Shown here: positions 1 through 10,388 of the stretch, one piece after another
How positions within the stretch are numbered: the stretch's first letter is position 1
Layout: each line of letters starts with the position of its first letter
Assembly: GCA_958352845.1 (NCBI GenBank)
Contig: CATWQC010000002.1
Location: 62,001 to 126,000, forward strand
Length of the DNA stretch: 64,000 bases
Source of the DNA: an uncultured Collinsella sp.
Lineage (GTDB): Bacteria; Actinomycetota; Coriobacteriia; Coriobacteriales; Coriobacteriaceae
Reading direction: 5' to 3'
Made by a program: the position numbers and the translations under genes
Notes under the pieces: model-generated
Seen by the model: only the letters and a program-made list of their open reading frames with translations
What the model was told of the DNA's origin: nothing
Database searches by the model: none

Positions 1-423
1 ATCGCCGAGGCCGCCCGTCGCGCCAACATCGATGCCTTTATCGAGTCGCTTCCACAGGGCTACGACACCGTGGTGGGCGAGCGTGGCAGCCGTCTTTCGG
101 GCGGACAGAAGCAGCGTGTTGCCATCGCGCGCGTGTTTCTCAAGAACCCCAAGATCCTGATCTTGGACGAGGCGACGAGTGCTTTGGATAACGAGAGCGA
201 GGAGGCGGTCCAGGAGTCGCTCGAAGAGCTGGCACGCGGCCGTACCACAATCATCATCGCCCACCGTCTTTCGACCATTAAGCATGCTGACGAGATTGCG
301 ACTGTTGAGCATGGTCGCGTTGTGGAACGTGGCACGCATGAACAGCTTCTCGCCCGTGGCGGCACCTATGCCCGTTACTATCGAATGCAGTTCGAAGGTG
401 CGCGTGCGCACGAGCTCGACTGA
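1..423 (+). CDS. ABC transporter ATP-binding protein, C-terminal part (truncated by window edge)
   Basis: The reading frame is open from the first base and encodes the end of a nucleotide-binding domain. It contains the ABC signature LSGGQKQR, Walker B ILDEATSALD with the catalytic Glu, the D-loop, and the switch His in IIAHRLSTI. This arrangement, with VVGERGSRLSGGQKQ upstream, is typical of ABC exporters of the MsbA/MdlB/LmrA type in which a transmembrane domain precedes the ATPase. The transmembrane part would lie upstream of the window. The frame ends with TGA, 19 nt before the next gene, so both are probably co-transcribed. The substrate cannot be inferred. Confidence 0.9.
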   Translation: MAEAARRANIDAFIESLPQGYDTVVGERGSRLSGGQKQRVAIARVFLKNPKILILDEATSALDNESEEAVQESLEELARGRTTIIIAHRLSTIKHADEIATVEHGRVVERGTHEQLLARGGTYARYYRMQFEGARAHELD

Positions 424-442
424 TTGATATGACAGGAAGTTT

Positions 443-1408
443 ATGGCTGACAAGAACCCTTTGACTCCGGAAGAAGTGACGGAGTTATTCTCCGAAATCG
501 ATGCATCCGGTGTCTTGGATCCCACGCTTGCCAAAAAGCGAACTGAGCGCATGCGTGAGAAGGAGGCCGCGGCCAAGCGCGGTGACAAAGCGGCGCTAGC
601 GCAGCTGCGCAGCGAGGACCGCGCGAGCCAGGCAAAACATATCGACCCGCTGTCCGAGGACGATCCTTCGGGCTCGCAGGTGAGCCATACCATTACGAAG
701 ACCGCGATGGCCGTGGTCATCGGTATTTTGGTGCTGATCGTGGGCATGCAGATCGGCTACGGCGTGATGCGCCGTCTGAATACCGCCAACCTGTCCGAGA
801 GCGTTTCGGTTGATACCGTTTCGACGGCGCTGAAGGGCGGCCTTGAGTGGGGCAACGGCTTTACGCAGTTCCCGCTCGACTTTACCGTCGATGAAGCCGA
901 TGAACGCACGGGCACGGTCGAGGTGACGGTGTTGGACACGTCTTCTGCCAACGAGCTCGAGCTGTTGTCCAACGGGCAGATTCAGGCCGCGGCGCTTGCG
1001 ACCAACGCGCTGCTCAACGATAAGATCGACCGCGTGGTGTATAACGTTCACGCCTATATCGACGAGGATAGCAACATTCAGCACGATTCCTTCTTTGGCA
1101 TGTTCCCCGCGCGGGGCCACCAGAGCGCCATTTTGACGTTCGTGTGGACCAAGAGCTCATCCAACGCCACGAGTATCGACTGGAAGATGCGCATCGTGAG
1201 TATGGATGACACCATCGCCGAGCGCATTCAGAAGCAGGTGAACTCGGTGTCGTCGTTGATTGAGGATCCGGTGGTGAGCCAGACCAAGATTGACGAGGAA
1301 AAGACCGAGCGTGACCTGGAGCATCGTCTGCATGGCCGCGAGATTTTCCGCGGCGGCAAGCCCGATCGCACACCGTCCGAACTGCTGGAACAGGACAAGA
1401 AAAAGTAA
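443..1408 (+). CDS. Single-pass membrane protein of unknown function
   Basis: This 321-residue protein has a charged cytoplasmic-looking N-terminal region of about 78 residues (rich in Lys, Arg and Glu, likely helical). One strong transmembrane helix follows at roughly residues 86-107 (TAMAVVIGILVLIVGMQIGY). The remaining 210 residues would lie outside the membrane and end in a charged tail. I do not recognise the family. The start has an AGGAAG ribosome-binding site 5 nt upstream. It follows the ABC transporter gene closely and is followed by a strong terminator, so it is probably the last gene of that transcription unit and may be functionally linked to the exporter. Confidence 0.75.
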   Translation: MADKNPLTPEEVTELFSEIDASGVLDPTLAKKRTERMREKEAAAKRGDKAALAQLRSEDRASQAKHIDPLSEDDPSGSQVSHTITKTAMAVVIGILVLIVGMQIGYGVMRRLNTANLSESVSVDTVSTALKGGLEWGNGFTQFPLDFTVDEADERTGTVEVTVLDTSSANELELLSNGQIQAAALATNALLNDKIDRVVYNVHAYIDEDSNIQHDSFFGMFPARGHQSAILTFVWTKSSSNATSIDWKMRIVSMDDTIAERIQKQVNSVSSLIEDPVVSQTKIDEEKTERDLEHRLHGREIFRGGKPDRTPSELLEQDKKK

Positions 1409-1414
1409 GACGCC

Positions 1415-1455
1415 ATCATCCCGCGTGAGCCACAAGCCCCGCGGGATGATTTTTT
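1415..1455 (+). terminator. Rho-independent terminator
   Basis: A perfect 10-bp stem ATCATCCCGC/GCGGGATGAT with a 16-nt loop is followed directly by five T residues. It lies 7 nt after the stop codon of the membrane protein gene. Confidence 0.9.
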
Positions 1456-1551
1456 AATCCCCGTCCCAGAGAAATCATTATGCATAGAAAGTCATAATTA
1501 TCATTTCGTAAACATTTCGATGAAATTAACGCCATGAGGCATGCTTGCGGT

Positions 1552-1557
1552 TACAAT
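1552..1557 (+). promoter_or_regulatory. Candidate -10 box (TACAAT) for carAB
   Basis: TACAAT matches the -10 consensus at five of six positions. It is placed so that transcription would start about 15 nt before the putative PyrR hairpin. No convincing -35 box is visible, so this is a weak call. Confidence 0.35.
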
Positions 1558-1578
1558 ACCGCGAGGCCTAACTACACA

Positions 1579-1611
1579 CCTTTAAGCCGGTCCTGTGAGA
1601 CCGGGAAGGAG
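1579..1611 (+). promoter_or_regulatory. Candidate PyrR-binding hairpin overlapping the carA ribosome-binding site
   Basis: The leader folds into an upper stem CCGGTC/GACCGG closed by the hexaloop CTGTGA, which fits the PyrR binding-loop consensus CNGNGA. A lower stem pairs CCTTT (1579-1583) with GAAGG (1605-1609), and that second strand is the Shine-Dalgarno sequence of carA. The order of elements resembles the Bacillus pyr binding loops (TTTAA, GTCC, GNGAG, GAAGG). From the known PyrR mechanism I infer that PyrR with UMP would stabilise the hairpin and block translation of carA. No downstream terminator/antiterminator pair is seen, which favours translational control. Confidence 0.75.
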
Positions 1612-1615
1612 AATT

Positions 1616-3055
1616 ATGGCGAACAACCATACCGCGGGCGCTGCCGCCCGCACCTTCGCGCCCAGCGAGCTTTGCCAGCGTATGCTGGCCAAAACCAGCA
1701 AGGGCACCTGCGGTCCCTGCATCCTGTATCTTGAGGATGGGACCATTTTTTATGGACGTGCATGCGGCGCCGAGGGCACCGCGACCGGCGAAGTCTGCTT
1801 CAACACCTCACTCGAGGGCTACTTTGAGGTCATGACCGACCCGAGTTATGCCGGCCAAATCGTAACCATGACCTATCCGCAGATCGGCAACTACGGTATC
1901 GACGAGACCGACGTCCAGTCGGCCTTCCCCGGCGACGCCGTGCGCCCTGCGAGCGCTCCGGCTATGCGCGGCATGATCGTTCGCGACATGTGCACCACGC
2001 CTTCTAACTGGCGCTCGGCCGTCAGCGTGCCGGAGTATCTGCGCGCCCACGGCATCGTCGCTATCGAGGGCGTCGACACCCGCGCTCTGGTGCGCCATCT
2101 GCGCGACAATGGTTCCAAGATGGGCATTATCTCGACCGAGATCTTCGACGTCGACGAGCTTGCCGAGCGTCTGGCCGCAGCGCCCACGCTGGTAGGCGAG
2201 AACCTGGTCAAGACCGTAAGTTGCCCCGTACCTCACGAGTTTGTGGCCGCCGATCTGCCTGCCACGCATGGCTTTGCGCTTTCGGCTGCCGCTCCTGCCC
2301 GTCACAAAGTGGTCGCATACGACTGCGGTGTGAAGCGCGGCATTCTGGAGGGGCTGGTCCGCGCCGGCTGCGACCTTACCGTCGTGCCGTGGGACACGCC
2401 TGCCCAGCAGGTGCTCGACATGAATCCCGACGGCGTCTTTTTGTCCAATGGCCCCGGCGACCCCGACGCCGTGGTGGAGACCTACGAGCAGGTGCAGCAG
2501 CTGATCGGCAAGGTGCCGGTCTTTGGTATTTGTCTTGGTCACCAGATGATCAGCCTGGCCTGCGGCGCCCAGATGGAAAAGCTTAAGTTCGGTCACCGCG
2601 GTGGCAACCAGCCGGTTATGAACCTGGTAAGCCGCCGTGTGGAGATCACCGCGCAAAACCATGGCTTTGGCCTGCTGTTCCCCAGCTTGGGCAAGCTTGT
2701 CCCCGAGCTTTCCGGCGGCGAGACCGAGCATGCGGCCGATGGAGATCTGCGCGTCTGGGTGCGCCGCGGAATCGCGCCGGTCGTGATGAACGAGCGCTTT
2801 GGTCGCATTCGCCTGACACATGTGAACCTCAACGACGGCACCGCCGAGGGCATCCAGCTGCTCGACGCACCGTGCTTCTCGGTCCAGTACCACCCCGAGG
2901 CCTCGCCTGGCCCCACCGATGCCCACTATCTCTTTACCGCCTTTACGCGACTCATGGACGGCGAGGAGAACTACCTGGACATCGACACCGCGAAGGACCG
3001 CCTTGCCGGCTGGAACTTTGCTGAGTCCGAGACCGCTGAGACCGAGGAGAACTAA
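1616..3055 (+). CDS. carA: Carbamoyl-phosphate synthase small (glutaminase) subunit
   Basis: CarA hydrolyses glutamine and passes ammonia to CarB to make carbamoyl phosphate for pyrimidine and arginine synthesis. The 479-residue protein has the CarA N-terminal domain (DGTIFYGRACGAEG, FNTSLEGYFEVMTDPSYAGQ) and a C-terminal class I amidotransferase domain. The triad is Cys306 in FGICLGHQ with His426 and Glu428 in QYHPEASPGP. The start is the ATG preceded by GGAAGGAG; an in-frame start 21 nt upstream would lie inside the regulatory hairpin and has no ribosome-binding site. About 30 N-terminal residues precede the usual start of the fold. carB follows after one base, so the two are translated together. 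Confidence 0.97.
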   Translation: MANNHTAGAAARTFAPSELCQRMLAKTSKGTCGPCILYLEDGTIFYGRACGAEGTATGEVCFNTSLEGYFEVMTDPSYAGQIVTMTYPQIGNYGIDETDVQSAFPGDAVRPASAPAMRGMIVRDMCTTPSNWRSAVSVPEYLRAHGIVAIEGVDTRALVRHLRDNGSKMGIISTEIFDVDELAERLAAAPTLVGENLVKTVSCPVPHEFVAADLPATHGFALSAAAPARHKVVAYDCGVKRGILEGLVRAGCDLTVVPWDTPAQQVLDMNPDGVFLSNGPGDPDAVVETYEQVQQLIGKVPVFGICLGHQMISLACGAQMEKLKFGHRGGNQPVMNLVSRRVEITAQNHGFGLLFPSLGKLVPELSGGETEHAADGDLRVWVRRGIAPVVMNERFGRIRLTHVNLNDGTAEGIQLLDAPCFSVQYHPEASPGPTDAHYLFTAFTRLMDGEENYLDIDTAKDRLAGWNFAESETAETEEN

Positions 3056-3056
3056 C

Positions 3057-6371
<3,315 letters not shown>

Positions 6372-6382
6372 TTGACCTGGCC

Positions 6383-6473
6383 GGCCGGGGCGGGAGGGGC
6401 CGAGATTTCCCCCTTTCGCTCCGGCTGCAAGCAGAGTCGCTCAGGAGGAAACTCGGCCCCTCCCGCCCCGGCC
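6383..6473. repeat. Large hairpin element, copy 1 (GAGCGACT core)
   Basis: Perfect 22-bp arms begin GGCCGGGGCGGGAGGG and flank a core. Read on the minus strand the core runs CTGAGCGACTCTGC, eight bases, then GGAGCGAAAG. The same core in plus orientation occurs in the element at 6624-6728, whose arms have a different sequence. The element sits just downstream of carB and has no T-tract, so it is not a standard terminator. Confidence 0.8.
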
Positions 6474-6546
6474 TGCGGTGACTCGGTTGCACCGTGTGCT
6501 GCCAAAGGGGCTTTGCGCGATGACTAGGGCTGAATAAAAAGTGAGT

Positions 6547-6582
6547 GTGGGATCCGCCGTTCGTTCGAACGGCGGATCCCAC
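6547..6582. repeat. Perfect 17-bp inverted repeat
   Basis: GTGGGATCCGCCGTTCG is followed after two bases by its exact reverse complement. AAAAA lies 6 nt before it and GTTAATATTT after it. It could act as a terminator for minus-strand transcription or mark the boundary between carB and purE. Its role is not established. Confidence 0.6.
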
Positions 6583-6623
6583 GTTAATATTTCAGCCAAC
6601 GTATGTCATGGCAATTCCCGGTA

Positions 6624-6728
6624 GGTCCCCGGGTGCCCCGCGGCGGGCTGGGTTTATTGTCTGAGCGACTTTGCGAAGCAAGGGGAGCGAAGATAAAAAC
6701 CCAGCCCGACGCGGGGCACCCGGGGACC
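6624..6728. repeat. Large hairpin element, copy 2 (GAGCGACT core)
   Basis: Long arms (GGTCCCCGGGTGCCCCGC and CGGGCTGGGTTT, with their complements at 6695-6728) enclose the core CTGAGCGACTTTGC, about eight bases, then GGGAGCGAAG. The core matches copy 1 at 6383-6473 in inverse orientation, but the arm sequences are unrelated to it. Together the copies fill most of the 443-nt gap between carB and purE. Confidence 0.8.
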
Positions 6729-6814
6729 GCAGGGACGGGAGCAGCTATACTACTCTCAGTAGTTAAGGGTCGCGGATCCGCCGCGTCACCGCTCTCAACA
6801 GGAGGTCATTGTTT

Positions 6815-7279
6815 ATGGCAGATCAGAAGCCGGTTGTCGGGATCATCATGGGTTCCAAGTCCGATCTGGGCGTTATGGAAGGCTGCACCGCCGAGCTCGA
6901 GGCGCTTGGTGTGCCCTATGAGCTCGTCATTGCGAGCGCACACCGCACGCCGGCGAAGGTCCACGAGTGGGCCTCGACTGCTGCCGATCGCGGTATCAAA
7001 GTGATTATCGCCGCCGCCGGCAAGGCTGCTCACCTGGGTGGTGTCGTGGCTGCCTTTACGCCGCTGCCGGTTATCGGCGTGCCTATGAAGACAAGTGACC
7101 TGGGCGGTATGGATTCGCTGCTGTCGATGGTGCAGATGCCTTCGGGTGTGCCCGTGGCCTGCGTTGCCATCAATGGCGCCAAGAATGCCGCCATCTACGC
7201 TACACAGATTCTAGGCGCCTGCGACCCCGAGTATCGCAAGGTTATCGAGAAGATGAAGCAGGAGATGGCCGACGCCTAG
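6815..7279 (+). CDS. purE: N5-carboxyaminoimidazole ribonucleotide mutase (class I PurE)
   Basis: PurE converts N5-CAIR to CAIR in purine synthesis. The 154-residue protein begins with GIIMGSKSD (9-17) and has the SAHRTP motif with His43, the conserved catalytic His. AAGKAAHLGG and the PxxTSDLGGMDSLLSMVQMP segment complete the class I signature. The ATG at 6815 has AGGAGG nine bases upstream, whereas an in-frame TTG at 6809 is too close to that site. No purK is adjacent. purF, purM and purN lie a few kilobases downstream, separated by other genes. Confidence 0.97.
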   Translation: MADQKPVVGIIMGSKSDLGVMEGCTAELEALGVPYELVIASAHRTPAKVHEWASTAADRGIKVIIAAAGKAAHLGGVVAAFTPLPVIGVPMKTSDLGGMDSLLSMVQMPSGVPVACVAINGAKNAAIYATQILGACDPEYRKVIEKMKQEMADA

Positions 7280-7314
7280 GCGTTCCGCCGTTTCACCGCA
7301 GTATAAGGAGAGCC

Positions 7315-8313
7315 ATGTCCGACTATCAGGGAAAACGATTCAAGGCTTCTCAGATTCCCGATCCGTCGAAGCCGGGTGCTGCCCATGCGGCGCAGCAGGG
7401 TCGGACATCCTCTCCTCAGCAGCCGCGCGCGCCGCGTTCTGTAACGCCGACGTCCCATCGCCGTCAGGATACGCCGGCTGCGTATCGCCCTTCGTCTTAT
7501 AGCACCGCTAAGAAGCCGCCCCGGTCTTCATCGCATGCCGCGCCGTCGGATTACACCGAGCCGCCGCGCAAAAAGCGCCGCTCCATTATTCCCATTCTGC
7601 TCATCATCATCGGTATCGGCCTGATTGTTGCCGCCGCTGCCATCTTTATCAATGCGCAGATCGGTTACAAGCAGGCGGGCGAGTCGTACCAAAAGATCGA
7701 AGAGCAATATGCGCCCGCTAAGGACGCCAGCGGCGTGCCGGTTATCGACTTTAATGCCCTTGCCCAGACAAATCCCGAGGTCGTCGGTTGGATTTACGCA
7801 CCGGGCACCAACATTAACTATCCCGTCGTGCAGGCTACTGATAACTCCAAGTACCTCAACACGTTGTTCGATGGCACGTCCAACGCATCGGGTGCCATCT
7901 TCTTGGATTACGAGGACAATGCGCCCGGCATGGTGGATCAGCAGACTACGATCTATGGTCACCACATGAACGACGGATCGATGTTCAATGTGATCTCGGA
8001 TACGACCGATCAGGCGACGTTCGACAGCATAGAGTACGTGTATTACATCACGCGCGACGCCACCTATAAGCTGCGTCCGCTGGCGACCAAGGTGGTCGAG
8101 GACACGTATGCCAAGGCGCGCACGACCAATTTTGAGGGCGACGACGGGCTCAAGAACTACCTGTCCGAGATGCTCGACGGTGCCTCTGCCGTGGCGAGCG
8201 ATGCCACCGATCGTGCCGCTTCGGCAACCAAGATTGTAACGCTTGTGACCTGTCGTTCGTTATCGCTGAGCAACACGCGTGCCGTCATGGTGCTCACGCC
8301 CGTTGATGAATAA
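7315..8313 (+). CDS. srtB: Class B sortase with long disordered N-terminal region
   Basis: Sortases cleave a C-terminal sorting signal and attach surface proteins to the cell wall or to each other. The 332-residue protein has an unusual Pro/Ser-rich, basic cytoplasmic segment (1-88), one membrane helix (about 91-112), and a class B catalytic domain. Diagnostic motifs are NPEVVGWIYAPGTNINYPV, GAIFLDYED and IYGHHMNDGSMF with catalytic His216. Cys313 lies in TLVTC and Arg322 in NTRAVMV. The start has AAGGAG upstream and lies 35 nt after purE. Two candidate wall-anchored proteins are encoded at 22.3-26.1 kb, but their signals (LAATG, LVATG) are not the NPQTN type known for SrtB, so they may use another sortase. 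Confidence 0.93.
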   Translation: MSDYQGKRFKASQIPDPSKPGAAHAAQQGRTSSPQQPRAPRSVTPTSHRRQDTPAAYRPSSYSTAKKPPRSSSHAAPSDYTEPPRKKRRSIIPILLIIIGIGLIVAAAAIFINAQIGYKQAGESYQKIEEQYAPAKDASGVPVIDFNALAQTNPEVVGWIYAPGTNINYPVVQATDNSKYLNTLFDGTSNASGAIFLDYEDNAPGMVDQQTTIYGHHMNDGSMFNVISDTTDQATFDSIEYVYYITRDATYKLRPLATKVVEDTYAKARTTNFEGDDGLKNYLSEMLDGASAVASDATDRAASATKIVTLVTCRSLSLSNTRAVMVLTPVDE

Positions 8314-8352
8314 ATTGTCCGAGAGTAGCTAATTTGGGACGGTAAGGGAGAA

Positions 8353-8772
8353 ATGATGCTCGAGAATGGCAAAACGATGCCTTCGGTTGATGCTTGGCTG
8401 CGCGAGGCCAAGGCCGATTCGTCGGCACCTGCGTGCGGTATGTATCTGACACATAACGGTGTGGTGCGCGCGACGCCCAAGGCCGAGGCGCGCGGTGTCG
8501 AGACCGATGGCGTGGCGCCGGGCCACAAGGTGGGCGGCATGGTGTTCGGCTTCGATGCTCAGAAGGTGCAGGCTGCTATCGAGGCCACGCGCGCGATGCC
8601 GGGTATCGGCTATGTGCGCGTGTGGCTGGCAAGCGGCGAGCTTGCCGTAGGTGACGACATCATGCTCGTGCTCATTGGCGGGGACATTCGCCCGCACGTG
8701 GTCGATGCGCTGCAGGCGCTCGTTGGCACCATCAAGAACGAATGTGTGAGTGAGGTCGAGCGCGAGGCGTAG
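8353..8772 (+). CDS. MoaE-like protein (molybdopterin synthase large-subunit fold)
   Basis: The 139-residue sequence resembles MoaE. NGVVRATPK near the N-terminus matches the MoaE VR segment. The middle has VRVWLASGELAVGDDIMLVLIGGDIRPHVVDALQALV, aligning with the MoaE stretch around H-x-G-x-L-x-V-G-(D/E) and the following dimer helix. The expected C-terminal VPIWKKE motif, which carries a catalytic Lys in known enzymes, is not present; the protein ends IKNECVSEVEREA. It may therefore be inactive or a diverged relative. No moaD or other moa genes are next to it. An ATG at 8356 is better spaced from GGGAG than the first ATG. Confidence 0.55.
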   Translation: MMLENGKTMPSVDAWLREAKADSSAPACGMYLTHNGVVRATPKAEARGVETDGVAPGHKVGGMVFGFDAQKVQAAIEATRAMPGIGYVRVWLASGELAVGDDIMLVLIGGDIRPHVVDALQALVGTIKNECVSEVEREA

Positions 8773-8802
8773 AGGTTTGCGTCGATAGAAGGCTCGTTTA
8801 TA

Positions 8803-8841
8803 AAAATGCCCGCCGGTACGTGTGATACCGGCGGGCATTTT
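8803..8841. terminator. Bidirectional terminator between convergent genes
   Basis: AAAATGCCCGCCGGTA pairs with TACCGGCGGGCATTTT around a 7-nt loop. The A-tract and T-tract allow termination in both directions, which fits its place between the MoaE-like gene and the minus-strand gene that ends at 8863. Confidence 0.9.
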
Positions 8842-8862
8842 GCGTTTTGGGCGCGGTGAGCG

Positions 8863-10092
8863 CTACACGCGCGTTGCATCCTTGGGGCTCATGGTCATGC
8901 TCTGGAAGCGATTCTCCATAAAGTCATTATCGAAATACTTGCCGTAGAACTGCGCAACGGGAATATCCGGTTCCGTGCCGTTGACGCGCTGATACCAATA
9001 ATCGAGCGACTGCAGCGTCATAACGCCATCGACCAGCATAATGATGGTGAAGATGACGGTAGCCGAGTAGCGGCTCTTCCAGGGAATCATATTGATGAGC
9101 TTGAGCAGCCTCGGCAGCAGCAGCTTGATCCAGATGAGGCCGCCCAGGCCCCACAGACAGGCGAAGCCCGTGCAGGTGCGTCCGCCCGTGAGGACCACGA
9201 GCGGGTCGGGCATACCGAACAGCGTTATGTGCGAGTAGCTCCACGAGACCACGCCAAACGCGGTCTGCATAAACCAGCCCACGAACACCTCAAAGCTGGC
9301 GCCGAGCAGGGCGCTCACCAGGAAAATGATGATGGGGTTCTTTTTATAGAAGCGGTTGAGCACCATGGTCATGAGCACGGCACCAAAGCCGTAGATGGGG
9401 CTGAAGGGGCCAAACAGCATACCGGCGCGGTCCTGGTAGACACCCGGATCGTTGACGGTCATATGCCAGATATCCTCCAGGACCAGGCCGAGTATGCAGC
9501 AGACAAAGAATACCCAGAACAGGTTGAAGTAGTTGAGCTTGATGTAGCCTTCGCCGGTTTCATCGCGCCCGAGCATGCCCTCGGCGGCGGCGTCGCGGTC
9601 GAGCATCTCCTGCAGGCGGCGCTGCAGCTCGCGCTCCTGGCGCAGCGTGGGGTCGACGGTGGCCGAAAGTGCGACGAGGATGCCGAGCTGGATGGCAGGG
9701 CGCAGCAAGAAGGGCCCGATGCCCTGGAGCATCACGTCAACCAAAAGCTCGACGACGGTAAACGCGATAAGGATATAGGACAGACGGGCGGCATTGCGAC
9801 GCTGGTTCTTGATAAGGTCCAGGCCAAAGATGATCAGGATGACGGCGCTTGCCGCAGAGAGCATGATGCCGGCGACGATAAGGCCGACCGCGACGAGCGT
9901 GTTGTCGCCGAGCTTGGCGGCGGCGTTGCCGTTGATGAGCGCGGTGATGACCTGCCACATAAAGGCGCCGACCGAAGGGAGCGTGCCCACGCCAGATAGG
10001 GTGCACAGGACTGCGTAGACCTTGATGATAAGGGGGATCTTCTTGGCCTCCGTGGTGCTGGGGACACTGGGGTCGAGTTGATTTCGATCCAT
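8863..10092 (-). CDS. CmpB-type (putative ABC-transporter type IV) multi-pass membrane protein
   Basis: The 409-residue protein has an N-terminal part with about four hydrophobic helices (about 22-150). A charged linker rich in Glu/Arg follows, then a C-terminal membrane domain. That domain contains the segment FWVFFVCCILGLVLEDIW and GMLFGPFSPIYGFGAVL, characteristic of the family called putative ABC-transporter type IV (PF06541). Its function is not established. The start has AGAAAGG a few bases upstream. It stands alone on the minus strand, convergent with the MoaE-like gene and divergent from purF. Confidence 0.75.
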   Translation of the reverse strand: MDRNQLDPSVPSTTEAKKIPLIIKVYAVLCTLSGVGTLPSVGAFMWQVITALINGNAAAKLGDNTLVAVGLIVAGIMLSAASAVILIIFGLDLIKNQRRNAARLSYILIAFTVVELLVDVMLQGIGPFLLRPAIQLGILVALSATVDPTLRQERELQRRLQEMLDRDAAAEGMLGRDETGEGYIKLNYFNLFWVFFVCCILGLVLEDIWHMTVNDPGVYQDRAGMLFGPFSPIYGFGAVLMTMVLNRFYKKNPIIIFLVSALLGASFEVFVGWFMQTAFGVVSWSYSHITLFGMPDPLVVLTGGRTCTGFACLWGLGGLIWIKLLLPRLLKLINMIPWKSRYSATVIFTIIMLVDGVMTLQSLDYWYQRVNGTEPDIPVAQFYGKYFDNDFMENRFQSMTMSPKDATRV

Positions 10093-10341
10093 ACGCTACC
10101 TTTCTCGTCTTGTAGTAGCCTACAAGGATACGCCGACGACCAGCTAAAAGACAGGACGAACGTCCCAATTGCAACAATGTAGCCCCTAGCGCGGGCGAGA
10201 CACGGCGCACGGGAAGTCTTCGAGGCCGTTGCCCCTGAGAGTGGACTACCCAATAAAATGTTTGGTCGCAAAACGGATAATAAGCTCGGTGGGCTTTTAA
10301 AAAGCGCTGCTCATGCGCGGGGGAGCGCGTCGCGCCGTGCG

Positions 10342-10347
10342 TATAAT
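10342..10347 (+). promoter_or_regulatory. Perfect -10 box TATAAT upstream of purF
   Basis: TATAAT lies 41 nt before the purF start. A clear -35 box is not seen at the expected distance. The rest of the 296-nt gap (10093-10388) holds only a small GGACG/CGTCC hairpin near 10154-10165 and no other feature I can support. Confidence 0.5.
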
Positions 10348-10388
10348 AAGGCGGGTAACGCCAAAATACGAGGCTCTGAGGGGATGCC

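Noticed and set aside
6603..7004. Open frame overlapping the second large hairpin and purE
   Set aside because: It runs through the hairpin and in another frame of purE, and has no ribosome-binding site or recognisable domain.
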